Origin: Dictyobacter alpinus | GTDB lineage: Bacteria > Chloroflexota > Ktedonobacteria > Ktedonobacterales > Ktedonobacteraceae | Length of the DNA: 64,000 nt | Direction of reading: 5' to 3' | Assembly: GCF_003967575.1 (NCBI RefSeq) | Contig: NZ_BIFT01000002.1 | Location: 2,232,001-2,296,000 of the forward strand | The notes under the pieces: generated by a model | Told to the model about the DNA's origin: nothing | The model's database searches: none | Seen by the model: the letters and a program-made list of their open reading frames with translations, nothing else | Position numbers and translations under genes: made by a program | In this document: positions 35,021 to 44,044 of the stretch, one piece after another | Layout: each line of letters starts with the position of its first letter | How positions within the stretch are numbered: the first letter of the stretch is position 1

Positions 35021-37462
35021 TTAGGCGTTAGTACATATATCTTGAAACAGAGGAAGCGTGAACCAGAAGTGTGAGCCCTGGCCAGGTGTGCTAATCACAC
35101 CAACACGACCGCCATGCTGTTCAATAATTGTTTTGCAGATATGCAGCCCCAGGCCTAAACCGATACCATTCCCACTGAGTACCAGTACACCTTTCGCCCG
35201 GTAGAAGCGTTCCCAGATACGCTCCTGCTCCTCAAAGGTCAAACCAGGCCCTCGATCGCTAATCGTCACACGAATTTCAGCACCCTCGGGTTCGACGAGC
35301 ACCTTGACCTGCTCATCAAATGGTGAGTATTTGAGCGCATTCGATAGATAGTTGTTCACAACTTGCCCCAGGCGGTCCGCATCACCACAAACGATCATCC
35401 GTTCGGTGGGCAGATCCATTTGGATCGTTCGGCCCTCAGCCGTCTGGCGTTGATTCTCAACGCACGCACGTACGACGGCTGCCACATCACATCGCTGTTT
35501 TTGCAGCTCAAGCTTGCCAGCACGGATACGCGACACATCAAGCAGATCAGTTGTCAAACGATCCTGCATGTGGATCTGACCATCAATACCTTCCAGATAG
35601 CGGTGAAGCTTCTTCAGCACATTGGGGGATAGAACAGTCTCTTGCTGGCGCAACACTCGCCGGGCTAATTGAACACTCATTTTCAGGGCAGTTAATGGCC
35701 CTTTGAGTTCGTGACTGGCAATACTCAAAAACTCATTGAAGCGCTGATTTGTTTCCTGAAGCGCCAATGTGTGGGCCCGTGTTTCCGCTTGCTCCTGCAA
35801 GAGATGCTCGCGCTCATATACCAGTCCTGTCAGCCTGGCAACGGTTCTGACTAAGGTGGCTTCGGTAGGAGTTAATGTAGCATCATGCTGATGATAGATC
35901 AAGGCAAGCTTGCCAAGGAGATGATTTTTCACAAACATAGGTACCTCTACCAGTATTGGCGCGTCCGCTCCTGGCTGTGCTGGCAGAGGAAGTATACTGA
36001 TTTCATTGTCGCGTAGCCCGTCTCTATTGGCATCCTGAGCAGTGAATTCATCAATGTGCTGCTTGATTGTCTGCCACCAGGGCGATTTGGCTGGCTGATC
36101 TGTGCCGCAGTTCGTTTGCAGGTGCCATCTTGCCGTCTCTGATTCGCGGGAGATAATTCCTACATCCTGACATTGTAAGAGTGTGGAAATAACTTGCGTA
36201 AGAGTCTGGCAGGCAAGTGATACCGAGGATATCTCCTGTTCCCTCTCCCCAGAACGGAATTTAGACGTGTTTTCTGGCAGCCAGACCAGAGATTGGGCGA
36301 ATGTCAGTAACGCGTGTAGCGTCTCTTGTGTTCGCCACTCTAATACATAGCGCTCTGTCTCATCTCGGAAGATGCAGACACCGCCACTTATCCGCTTCTG
36401 CTGATCATACATCGGCATACCTGAGACGCTGAGATATCTCCTTTCTCCCAGCCCATTGACACGTTGGATAGTAGCAATATTTGCGCCGATCAGGTGCTCT
36501 CCTCGTAGGACACGTGTGATTGGCCACTGATCTATAGGTAGCGGTTGACCAGACTCATTGAGAATAAATGCATCCTCGCTCTGTAGGTCCATAATGCTCT
36601 GGATATTCTCGTGCCGCATAGGTATGAGACGGCGTGCAGCCGCATTCATTTGAAACTGGCCATCTTGATTGCTGACGAGCAGACCATCTCCAATGGTCTC
36701 AAATATGGCTTGCAATTCACGTACACGCCGATCGGCCTCAACACGTGTCTGTTGTTCCTTCCAGGCTAATGCAGCCTGCGCTTCCTCAGCCGCGCGTACC
36801 TGTACAATTAGCTCTTCGCGCTCGATATAAGAGATAAGGAAACGAGCCACAATTTGCATCAATTCCACCTTTTCAGGATGATTGGTAAGCAAGTGTGGGC
36901 TAGGATCTTGTGAACAGAGGGTTCCATAGAGACGACCATCACTGTATATCAGTGGTACCCCGAGGTAGAAGCCGATATCATATTTCTCTGTTGTTGCAAG
37001 ATGCTGGTAGAATGGATGATTTCTGGCATCTTCAACAAGGAGGGGTTGTCCGGTCTGGAAAATTGTGTGACAGTATGTCTCTTCAAGCATGCCCTTTGAC
37101 CCAACTGTTGGAGCTGGCATCGCAGTGTTATGTGCCGCTATAATTTTCAGCATCCTCTGATTGGAGCCATCGTCACTGACAGTAGGCTCCTCTTCAGGTC
37201 CACTCACCTCAAAGCGCGCGATGAAGAGTGTCTGACACTCAAGAAAATGCCCGATTATATGAAGCGCGGCTTCCATTGCCTCCTGAGAGGATTGGAAGCT
37301 TTGTGCGGTCATCTGTGCTATCTCACTGAGGACTTGAGAATTGACTCCTTCTTCCCCATTGTTACGTTTCGGTGTAGCTGCCTTCGGTATTACGCGCAAT
37401 GATCGTCTTCGCAAATGGTGTTTGTCTGGCTGATAATATGAGCTGGATAAGTCGTGCTTCAT
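35021..37462 (-). CDS. GAF-PAS-GAF sensor histidine kinase
   Basis: An 813-residue soluble hybrid-sensor kinase. Domains in order: GAF (about 50-235, with LLVEDARNHPFY), PAS (about 255-380, FETIGDGLLVSNQDG), a second GAF (about 390-580), HisKA with phospho-acceptor His in FLSIASHELKGPLTALKM (about 590-660), and HATPase with NYLSNALKYSP (N box), ISDRGPGL (G1) and GIGLGLGLHICKTIIEQHGG (G2). No membrane helix, so it senses a cytoplasmic signal (light, redox or small ligand). GGAGG lies 8 bases before the ATG at 37462. It has no linked response regulator; the next kinase gene is upstream on the same strand and 73 bases away, so the two may be cotranscribed. Confidence 0.92.
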   Translation of the reverse strand: MKHDLSSSYYQPDKHHLRRRSLRVIPKAATPKRNNGEEGVNSQVLSEIAQMTAQSFQSSQEAMEAALHIIGHFLECQTLFIARFEVSGPEEEPTVSDDGSNQRMLKIIAAHNTAMPAPTVGSKGMLEETYCHTIFQTGQPLLVEDARNHPFYQHLATTEKYDIGFYLGVPLIYSDGRLYGTLCSQDPSPHLLTNHPEKVELMQIVARFLISYIEREELIVQVRAAEEAQAALAWKEQQTRVEADRRVRELQAIFETIGDGLLVSNQDGQFQMNAAARRLIPMRHENIQSIMDLQSEDAFILNESGQPLPIDQWPITRVLRGEHLIGANIATIQRVNGLGERRYLSVSGMPMYDQQKRISGGVCIFRDETERYVLEWRTQETLHALLTFAQSLVWLPENTSKFRSGEREQEISSVSLACQTLTQVISTLLQCQDVGIISRESETARWHLQTNCGTDQPAKSPWWQTIKQHIDEFTAQDANRDGLRDNEISILPLPAQPGADAPILVEVPMFVKNHLLGKLALIYHQHDATLTPTEATLVRTVARLTGLVYEREHLLQEQAETRAHTLALQETNQRFNEFLSIASHELKGPLTALKMSVQLARRVLRQQETVLSPNVLKKLHRYLEGIDGQIHMQDRLTTDLLDVSRIRAGKLELQKQRCDVAAVVRACVENQRQTAEGRTIQMDLPTERMIVCGDADRLGQVVNNYLSNALKYSPFDEQVKVLVEPEGAEIRVTISDRGPGLTFEEQERIWERFYRAKGVLVLSGNGIGLGLGLHICKTIIEQHGGRVGVISTPGQGSHFWFTLPLFQDICTNA

Positions 37463-37535
37463 AGTGCACGCCTCCTTTCTCCTTCTCTTTTCCTTGAGGG
37501 TGGTGAGCACATCCAGTTGCTCTCTATGTTGGCTA

Positions 37536-39578
37536 TCAAGAACGGTTGCGAGGAAGTGTCACCTGGAAGCAAGAGCCTACACCTACCTGGCTCTCCACTG
37601 TGATCGCTCCACCATAATATTTGACGATCTCTAAGGCGATAGCTAGACCTATCCCCAGGCCAGGATAGGCTTGCACGTGATGAGGGATAAGTCGATAGAA
37701 ACTTTCAAAGATTTTTGTCTGGTACTCCTGCGGAATACCAACGCCGTGATCGCGCACGCTGATGATAATATCCTCTGCCGCTACTGCTAAGTCAATCTCT
37801 ATCTGGTTCGCATCTGGAGAATAACAGATTGCGTTGGTAAGCAGGTTCAGAAAGACTTGTTCGAGTCGATTCCTGTCTCCGACGAAAAAGATGGAAGTGG
37901 CAGGGGCAGACATACTGATAATATGGCTTGTCCAGGTCTTTTGCAGTATTGAAATGGTTTCCAGTAGTATCTCATTCAGGTCCATGGTTTCCTGAATATA
38001 CTCTAATTTGCCAGCCTGAATTTTGGTGAGATCAAGCAACTCTTCGACCAGACGTATCACGGTATTGAGCTGTCCTTCCATTCGGGAAAGTGCAATATCC
38101 GCCTTATAGGCCTTCTGGCTGGTAAGCCGCTTACTCAACATCTGCGTTTGCAACTTCAAGGATGTAAGTGGTGTTCTTAATTCCTGGCTGGCAACACTGA
38201 AAAAGTTGTTTTTGAAATGCTCTAACGCCTTGTAGGGTGAATTATTCAGCACAAAACAGATCGTTTGAAAGGTTTCGCGTTGGATCAAGACACCTCCTAC
38301 GATAACGGGCAAACGGCTTCCATCTTTACAGATATATTCTTTCTCATACGGCGTGATATGCTCATGCAATGAAAGCTGTTGCTGTACCAGTCGAGTAGTA
38401 CCAAGATACTCTGGAGCCGTTAGCCGGAACCAGTTTAATCGTCCAAGCCGCAGATCTTCCTGGCTATATCCTGTCATGTGCAGAAAGGTCTCATTGGCCT
38501 CCCGAATCTCGTCTCCCTCGGCACAAAAAATGCCAATCGCATTGGAGTTCATCAATGAATGCAGCCGCTCCTGGCTCTGGCGCAAGGCTTCTTCTGCACA
38601 TTTCTGCTCATTAATGTCCGTGTTTGTCCCTAACCATTGCGTGATCTGACCATGTTCATCATACATTGGATTCGCACGAGCTAAAAACCAGCGATAATCG
38701 CTTGTCTGCCCGTTCTGGAGCCGATATACTACCTCATATGATGAGCCTGTCTTGCTGGCTTCCTGCCACATGTTCTGTGTCTGTTGAAGATCATCAGGAT
38801 GCAAACTCTCTTTCCACCCCTGCCCATACGCTTGCTGGCAGGTCATAGCAAGATAATCACGCCAACGTTGATTACTGAAAACAACCGCACCATCAGGTCG
38901 CGCAATCCAGGCAAGGTGGGGAATCGCCTCGATAAGAGCATTCACTTCCGCTCTTATCGGCGTATGTCCGGTCATATCGTCACCCTTATCAGCATGGAGC
39001 TCGACTTTTTTGTGGTTGGCATGAGGCAACATGAGCGTTGGAGCGAAAGCCCGGTATGCATCCGCCTGTAGACGTATAATAGCTTCAAAAGGTACAGTGC
39101 CGTTTTGTTCTATGTGCGCATCTGCTGGGCGTAATTGTTGGTGCATCTCAAGTGCCGCGAACCATGTAGGGATGTGCGTCAATAGCTTGCCAGCCACTTT
39201 TTCAGTCCAGAATGGTGTACAAGCTAAATGATATGTACAGATGTTGAAAGCAAGGTCTTCACTGATTGGCAAACAACGTGTGAGTAACCAGGTGTGTGTA
39301 ATAGGAGAAAGACACTCGACTTCAAACGGCTCCTGTGCATGAAGCGCAGTGTTCAGCATCTGTTGAAATGGAATCGTGAGGAAATCTGATAAATGTTGCC
39401 AGAGTGTCGTACCAATCAATTTGTGCTTGCTTACTCCAAGCATTGTGGCGGCTTGTGTACTGGCATGGAGAATTATTCCCCTCTTATCTAGATAAATCAC
39501 TGCATCAGGAAGCGTCTCAAGTAGCGAGAAGCTTTTGGCAGATGAGATATGGTGTAGAATTGGTCTGTCATGGCTCAT
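37536..39578 (-). CDS. Triple-PAS histidine kinase homologue with His-to-Gln change
   Basis: A 680-residue soluble protein: PAS (about 17-115, LLETLPDAVIYLDKRG), PAS/PAC (about 215-330, IPHLAWIARPDGAVVFSNQR), PAS (about 335-450, LMNSNAIGIFCAEGDE), HisKA (about 455-520) and HATPase (about 560-680). The ATPase motifs look complete (NLLTNAICYSPDANQ, VRDHGVGIP, GLGIGLAIALEIVKYYGG). The H box, however, reads SVASQELRTPLTS: the phospho-acceptor His is Gln (codon CAG). The protein can probably bind ATP but cannot autophosphorylate at the normal site. It may work in a complex with the neighbouring kinase. The start at 39578 was chosen from GAGGG upstream; an ATG at 39632 is possible. Confidence 0.9.
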   Translation of the reverse strand: MSHDRPILHHISSAKSFSLLETLPDAVIYLDKRGIILHASTQAATMLGVSKHKLIGTTLWQHLSDFLTIPFQQMLNTALHAQEPFEVECLSPITHTWLLTRCLPISEDLAFNICTYHLACTPFWTEKVAGKLLTHIPTWFAALEMHQQLRPADAHIEQNGTVPFEAIIRLQADAYRAFAPTLMLPHANHKKVELHADKGDDMTGHTPIRAEVNALIEAIPHLAWIARPDGAVVFSNQRWRDYLAMTCQQAYGQGWKESLHPDDLQQTQNMWQEASKTGSSYEVVYRLQNGQTSDYRWFLARANPMYDEHGQITQWLGTNTDINEQKCAEEALRQSQERLHSLMNSNAIGIFCAEGDEIREANETFLHMTGYSQEDLRLGRLNWFRLTAPEYLGTTRLVQQQLSLHEHITPYEKEYICKDGSRLPVIVGGVLIQRETFQTICFVLNNSPYKALEHFKNNFFSVASQELRTPLTSLKLQTQMLSKRLTSQKAYKADIALSRMEGQLNTVIRLVEELLDLTKIQAGKLEYIQETMDLNEILLETISILQKTWTSHIISMSAPATSIFFVGDRNRLEQVFLNLLTNAICYSPDANQIEIDLAVAAEDIIISVRDHGVGIPQEYQTKIFESFYRLIPHHVQAYPGLGIGLAIALEIVKYYGGAITVESQVGVGSCFQVTLPRNRS

Positions 39579-40046
39579 AATATAGCCCTCTATCTCTTGC
39601 TTCTGACCCAATCCCTTGCGCTGATGATGCATCCATGCCTTACTTCTTACAATGTTTTCTCAATGTTCCTTTGGCTCCGATATGAATCACATCGTTGATA
39701 CCTTGCTCAGAAAAAGTAGCATATCATTCGATTGTGTGAGTGCGGCTAGCCGTGACTGAGCAGCGTCCACGATTGCTTTTCAATAGCGTGGCATCATCCA
39801 TCGTAGCCTCAATGCTCCCGAAATCAGTATATGACTTTCTCATGCTCATGAGTATGGGAAATATATCCTCATCTCAATAGGACATCAGTTTCTCTGAACA
39901 GCATTGGTTACGCAAGCAGAAAATGTACAAGTACGATAGAAAGGAGAATGAGAAGTACAGGTCAGGAGATGCCTCATTCCTCTGCTTCTCGTCCTCAGCC
40001 TCAATCTTTTGGTGTTAGCAAAATTACTAACGAACAACGTTGCTTG

Positions 40047-40063
40047 ATTAGACAATGTCTAAT
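40047..40063 (+). promoter_or_regulatory. Fur-type inverted repeat
   Basis: ATTAGACA-A-TGTCTAAT, a perfect 8-1-8 dyad containing the 7-1-7 layout of Fur-family boxes. It lies 82 bases ahead of the -35 of the Fur-family gene, so autoregulation is plausible. The rest of 39579-40128 shows no gene. Confidence 0.45.
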
Positions 40064-40128
40064 TTACACAATAATTTAACCTTTGTCAAGGTGACAGATC
40101 AATGATTTCGGGATGCAAAATGTTTCTC

Positions 40129-40157
40129 TTGACGATCTCGGATGGACGTACTATATT
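40129..40157 (+). promoter_or_regulatory. Sigma-70 promoter of the Fur-family gene
   Basis: TTGACG (40129-40134), a 17-base spacer and TATATT (40152-40157), 53 bases before the start codon. The dyad ATATTT...AAATAT just after the -10 could be a second operator. Confidence 0.65.
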
Positions 40158-40210
40158 TGGAATCTAAATATTCATAGAAAAACACAAGAAAGTCACAGAG
40201 AAAATCAAGA

Positions 40211-40732
40211 ATGAGCAAAACCTCTGTCACAGAACAATATGACGAAGAGAAAAGTCCAGCTCAATTTTTGCTGGAAGTAGGCTTGAAGGTTACCTACCCC
40301 CGTTTGCTGGTGTTGAGCTTATTGCTTGAAATAAAAGGTCATTATTCGGCGGATGAAATAGTAAAGATGCTGAAAGAGCGCCAGACCCCGTTACCTCGCG
40401 CTTCCGTATATAATACCCTTGAAGCACTATTAGATCGTGAGTTGATCATGGTGGGAGATGTAGGTCCAGGCCGTGTACTTTATGAAATGAACAAATACTG
40501 GCATCACCACTTTGTATGCATGGGTTGTGGGATGATTATTGATATTCCTTGCCTGAAAGGAGAAAAGCCTTGCTTATACCCCGAAGGTGTTCCAGGCACT
40601 ATCGAGGAGGCACAGATCATTTTTCGCGGCTATTGCAATGCCTGTCTGGCTAGAACCCGGGAAAGCAAGGCAACGCTGTCTGAAACTTGCGAATCTGGTC
40701 CAGTCTTGTTCATAGCAGACGAAAATCAGTAG
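40211..40732 (+). CDS. Fur family transcriptional regulator
   Basis: A 173-residue Fur-family regulator. The winged helix covers residues 15-85 (LKVTYPRLLVLSLLLE, SADEIVKMLKE, PRASVYNTLEALLDRELI). The dimer/metal part has HHHFVCMGCG (His98-100, Cys103, Cys106) and a second pair Cys142-Cys145 (CNACLA), so the structural zinc site is complete. Whether it senses iron, zinc, manganese or peroxide cannot be read; the His/Asp set of PerR is not clear. A good promoter and a 7-1-7 dyad lie upstream. There is no metal transporter nearby; only a truncated ABC ATPase converges on it. Confidence 0.9.
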   Translation: MSKTSVTEQYDEEKSPAQFLLEVGLKVTYPRLLVLSLLLEIKGHYSADEIVKMLKERQTPLPRASVYNTLEALLDRELIMVGDVGPGRVLYEMNKYWHHHFVCMGCGMIIDIPCLKGEKPCLYPEGVPGTIEEAQIIFRGYCNACLARTRESKATLSETCESGPVLFIADENQ

Positions 40733-40734
40733 CA

Positions 40735-40999
40735 CAAGCGTCTCTATCTGGAGGGAACTTCCATCGGTCGTGATCATCCAGACATTGCCCCGCGTCTCTT
40801 GTAACATTTGCGCAATAGTGCCTTGAAACAGCACCAGTCCGCTGCGGATAATCGCGAGATTTTGGGAGGTTTGCGCAACATCTTCTACAATATAGGTTGA
40901 TAAGAGTACGGTACGCTTGCCGCTAAATTCTGAGAGCAGATTGCGAAAGCGAATACGCTCTTCTGGATCCAGCCCTGCGGTCGGCTCATCCACAATTCA
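40735..40999 (-). pseudogene. ABC transporter ATPase remnant
   Basis: The frame begins abruptly at Walker B (IVDEPTAGLDPEERIRFRNL) and continues with LLSTYIVEDVAQ (switch His region replaced by Tyr-Ile) and NLAIIRSGLVLFQGTIAQML. The Walker A and signature parts are missing. A stop lies just upstream of the fragment, and the truncation point is next to the strong hairpin at 41005-41052. Downstream the frame runs into antisense of the Fur gene. It is the end of an ABC-2-type exporter ATPase cut by rearrangement. Confidence 0.7.
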
Positions 41000-41004
41000 A
41001 AAAA

Positions 41005-41052
41005 ATATAAAAAGAGCCAGGTTGTTGTTCAACAACCTGGCTCTTTTTATAT
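41005..41052 (-). terminator. 23-bp rho-independent terminator of the ABC operon
   Basis: Two perfect 23-base arms (41005-41027 and 41030-41052; core AAGAGCCAGGTTGTTG) with a 2-base loop. On the minus strand the stem is followed by a run of T, as expected for the end of the transporter operon that stops at 41110. Confidence 0.85.
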
Positions 41053-41109
41053 GCGCTTTAGCCCGCTGGCTTTTTCTTTAGAGCACTTCCAGCAATGGAT
41101 GCCGGGTGC

Positions 41110-43041
41110 TTATTCGTTGGATACGCCTGGCATGTCTAAACGCACCTGTGTTGGCTCGGCGGTTGCCACATAACTTGACTGGACATGCGCTGGCCGTTCG
41201 AGTCGGGGTATGGCTTCCAGCAGTAGCCGGGTGTATTCGTCCGTTGGCTGGCGGATTACTCTCTTGGCGGCCCCTTGCTCAACGACTTTACCCTGGTTTA
41301 GCACCAGGATCTCGTCCGAGAGCAGGCGAGCGCTCAACAGGTCATGGGTGATGTAGAGCATCGCGATCTTGCGTTCGCGTACCAGTTTGTCGAGGAGCTG
41401 CAAGATCTCGGCCCGGATCGATACGTCGAGCATGGAGATTGGCTCGTCAGCAATGATGATGTCTGGATCAGGCGCCAGGGCACGGGCGACGACGACGCGC
41501 TGGCGTTGTCCACCCGAGAGCTGGTGGGGGAGCTTGCTCTCAAACTGCTCGGCAGGTGAGAGTCCGACCGTCTCCAGTAGCTCGCGTACCTGCTGCCGTG
41601 CCTGCTCGGCATTTACTTTTTTGTAGTTCATCAATGGACGCATGAGAAGATACTGGATAGTGTGGACTGGATTCAGTGCCGAAAATGGATCCTGGAACAC
41701 ATACTGGACGTGTCTCCTATATTCGTGGATTCCTCTTCCTTTTAGCTGATCTACGCGTGTTTTGCCAAACCAGATTTCACCGCTATTGGGATACTCGGTA
41801 CCGGTGATCAGGCGGGCAATAGTGGTCTTGCCGCTGCCGCTCTGACCGACTAATCCGGTGACTCTCCCCGAATGGAGCGTGAATGATACGTCATTGACGG
41901 CGTTGACCTCGCTCTTTTTCAGTCCTACACGGCGCTGGTAGGTCTTACCCACATGTTCGATGCGCAGAACCTCTTCACCTTCGTATTTCACCGCTTTGTG
42001 GGATGTGGCTTCTGAGAAGGCAGCGTCCAGCAACTTCGGTCCTTCTTCTGAATGCCGGATATGGTTATGCAGCTCGTCTTTCCACTGGAACTGGGCTACA
42101 TGGCAGGCGGCCTTGCCGTCCCACATGGGAAGCAGTTCCGGCTTGGCCTGACGGCAGATCTGGATCGCTTCTGGACAGCGGGGCGCATAGGGGCAGGCTT
42201 TGGGTATGCGTGTCAGATCGGGTGGACGGCCCGGAATGTAGCTGATCTCTACTTCTTCAGCGGCTGGATCGGCGTATGAGCCGAGCAGACCATGGGTGTA
42301 GGGATGGATTGGATGCTTTAACATGCCGCTGGCCGGTGCATCTTCTACCAGCTCGCCTGCGTACATGACCAGTACGCGGTCGGATACCTCAAGGATGGTG
42401 CCCAGGTCGTGACTGATCAGCAGGACTGCAAAGCCGAGCTCGCGCTGTAATGTGCGCAAGTTGTGCATGATCTCCTTCTGCACCAATACATCCAGTCCAG
42501 TGGTTGGCTCATCCAGGATCACTAATTTGGGATTTAAGGCCAGGGCCAGGGCCAGGGCCACGCGCTGTTTCATGCCGCCTGACAGTTCATGTGGATAAAA
42601 GCGCATGAAGGAAGGATCGATCTTGACCATCTGGAGCAGTTCGGCTGTCTTTTCGTGGATCTGTGTTTTGCTTAGATTGGACTTCTCGGCCATCACATCG
42701 CGAAATTGTGCCTCGATCCTGGCGACAGGATTCAATGAGTTCATGCTGCTCTGGAAGACTGAGGAGAAGTCGTGCCAGCGCAACTGGCGTAGTTCCTCAT
42801 CCCCGATAGTGGTGAGGTCTTTGCCGTCGAAGCGTACGCTGCCTTTCGTGATCTGTCCAGGTGGTAGTAGCAATTTCAGGATGGCGTTGCCCAATGTGGA
42901 CTTGCCACTACCGGACTCTCCGACCAGTCCGACAAACTCGCCGGCCTTGATCTCAAAGTTGACGTTGCGCACCGCGAAAAGGGGCGGGCGCTGCTTTGTG
43001 GCATAGGTTACGTCGAGATTCTCGACTTCAAGCAGTGCCAT
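41110..43041 (-). CDS. Fused DppD-DppF-type ABC transporter ATPase
   Basis: A 643-residue protein holding two complete oligopeptide-type ATPases. First half: Walker A GESGSGKST, signature LSGGMKQR, Walker B LVILDEPTTGLD, and the HPY tail CPYAPRCPEAIQ. Second half: Walker A GQSGSGKTT, signature LSGGQRQR, Walker B IIIADEPISMLD. The two are separated about residue 340-365. It powers import of the substrate bound by the lipoprotein at 45166. GAGAGGAGTAG overlaps the stop of the permease gene just upstream. The last 25 residues are a unique tail. Fusion of the two ATPases is known in this family. Confidence 0.92.
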   Translation of the reverse strand: MALLEVENLDVTYATKQRPPLFAVRNVNFEIKAGEFVGLVGESGSGKSTLGNAILKLLLPPGQITKGSVRFDGKDLTTIGDEELRQLRWHDFSSVFQSSMNSLNPVARIEAQFRDVMAEKSNLSKTQIHEKTAELLQMVKIDPSFMRFYPHELSGGMKQRVALALALALNPKLVILDEPTTGLDVLVQKEIMHNLRTLQRELGFAVLLISHDLGTILEVSDRVLVMYAGELVEDAPASGMLKHPIHPYTHGLLGSYADPAAEEVEISYIPGRPPDLTRIPKACPYAPRCPEAIQICRQAKPELLPMWDGKAACHVAQFQWKDELHNHIRHSEEGPKLLDAAFSEATSHKAVKYEGEEVLRIEHVGKTYQRRVGLKKSEVNAVNDVSFTLHSGRVTGLVGQSGSGKTTIARLITGTEYPNSGEIWFGKTRVDQLKGRGIHEYRRHVQYVFQDPFSALNPVHTIQYLLMRPLMNYKKVNAEQARQQVRELLETVGLSPAEQFESKLPHQLSGGQRQRVVVARALAPDPDIIIADEPISMLDVSIRAEILQLLDKLVRERKIAMLYITHDLLSARLLSDEILVLNQGKVVEQGAAKRVIRQPTDEYTRLLLEAIPRLERPAHVQSSYVATAEPTQVRLDMPGVSNE

Positions 43042-43045
43042 AGTT

Positions 43046-44044
43046 CTACTCCTCTCGTAGCTGCGGATTGCTCAGGGCATCGACGCCGAAGTTAATCAAC
43101 ATCAAGCAGCTGGTGATGCCGGCCAGTGCCAGTCCAGGAGCGATCAGCCAGGCCCATTGGCCTGTGACCAGGGCTCCACCGTTGTTGGCCCAGTAGAGCA
43201 TCATGCCCCAACTGATGGTGCTGGGATCACCGACACCCAGAAACTCCAGACCCGCTTCGGCACCGATGGCACCGATGGCCGCGCTGATGTAGCTGAGTAC
43301 TGTCAGCGAGAGCATGTTCGGCAAAATCTCGCGAAAGACGATGCGCAATGTACCCTCGCCCGCGAATTGGGCGGAGGTAATGTAGTCACGCACACGAAGT
43401 GTTAATACCTGTGAGCGCTTGAAGCGGGCACCCCAGGCCCAGCTGGTTAAGCCGATAACCAGGATGATAATGGTTGGACCCTTCACCGGCGAATATGCTG
43501 CTACGGTCACCATGAGAGGGAGCGCGGGTACTACCAGACCCAGATTGATGATGAACGAGAGAATTTCATCCACGATTCCGCCCATATAGCCCGCCACCAT
43601 ACCAATCACCAGGGCGATCAGCGTGGCCAGTCCACCGCCGAGTGCTCCTACGAGGAGCGAGGTGCGCGTGCCATGGATGAGTTGCGAGAACACATCCTGT
43701 CCGGCCTGGGTTGTGCCCAGCCAGTGGGCCGAACTTGGTAGTTCTGATGGTCCAAACGAGATATCCGTAGGACTATAGGGTGCGAGTACGTTGGCGAAGA
43801 TGGCGAGCAGAATAAAGAAGACCAGCAAAATGAGACCTGCTCGCGCTTTGCGATTACTCCATATGATCTCAAACCACTCGGGTACACGGCGCTTGCTGCT
43901 CGTGGTGTGGATTTCTGGCTCGTCTTCCTGTTCCGCTATCTCTACATCGCGGGCGCCCTCTGAAACTGCTGTGGTCGTTTCTGGTATGGTCGTCGCTTTT
44001 TCTTGTTCTGTCGTCTCTTTGAGGTTGTGATCTTGCGTATCCAT
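43046..44044 (-). CDS. ABC transporter permease (DppC-like)
   Basis: A 332-residue inner-membrane permease. The first 60 residues are an acidic cytoplasmic extension (EQEKATTIPETTTAVSEGAR) before the first helix (ARAGLILLVFFILLAIFANV). PSSAHWLGTTQAGQDVFSQL is the signature of the DppC/OppC branch, and the EAA loop is RFKRSQVLTLRVRDYITSAQ with FREILPNMLSL. Its ATG directly follows the stop of the partner permease (TAA-ATG), implying translational coupling. With DppB and the fused ATPase it makes up the importer. Confidence 0.92.
   Translation of the reverse strand: MDTQDHNLKETTEQEKATTIPETTTAVSEGARDVEIAEQEDEPEIHTTSSKRRVPEWFEIIWSNRKARAGLILLVFFILLAIFANVLAPYSPTDISFGPSELPSSAHWLGTTQAGQDVFSQLIHGTRTSLLVGALGGGLATLIALVIGMVAGYMGGIVDEILSFIINLGLVVPALPLMVTVAAYSPVKGPTIIILVIGLTSWAWGARFKRSQVLTLRVRDYITSAQFAGEGTLRIVFREILPNMLSLTVLSYISAAIGAIGAEAGLEFLGVGDPSTISWGMMLYWANNGGALVTGQWAWLIAPGLALAGITSCLMLINFGVDALSNPQLREE

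Noticed and set aside
40574..40993. 139-codon minus-strand frame as a complete gene
   Set aside because: Only the Walker-B-to-end part of an ABC ATPase is real; the last 50 codons are antisense of the Fur gene.
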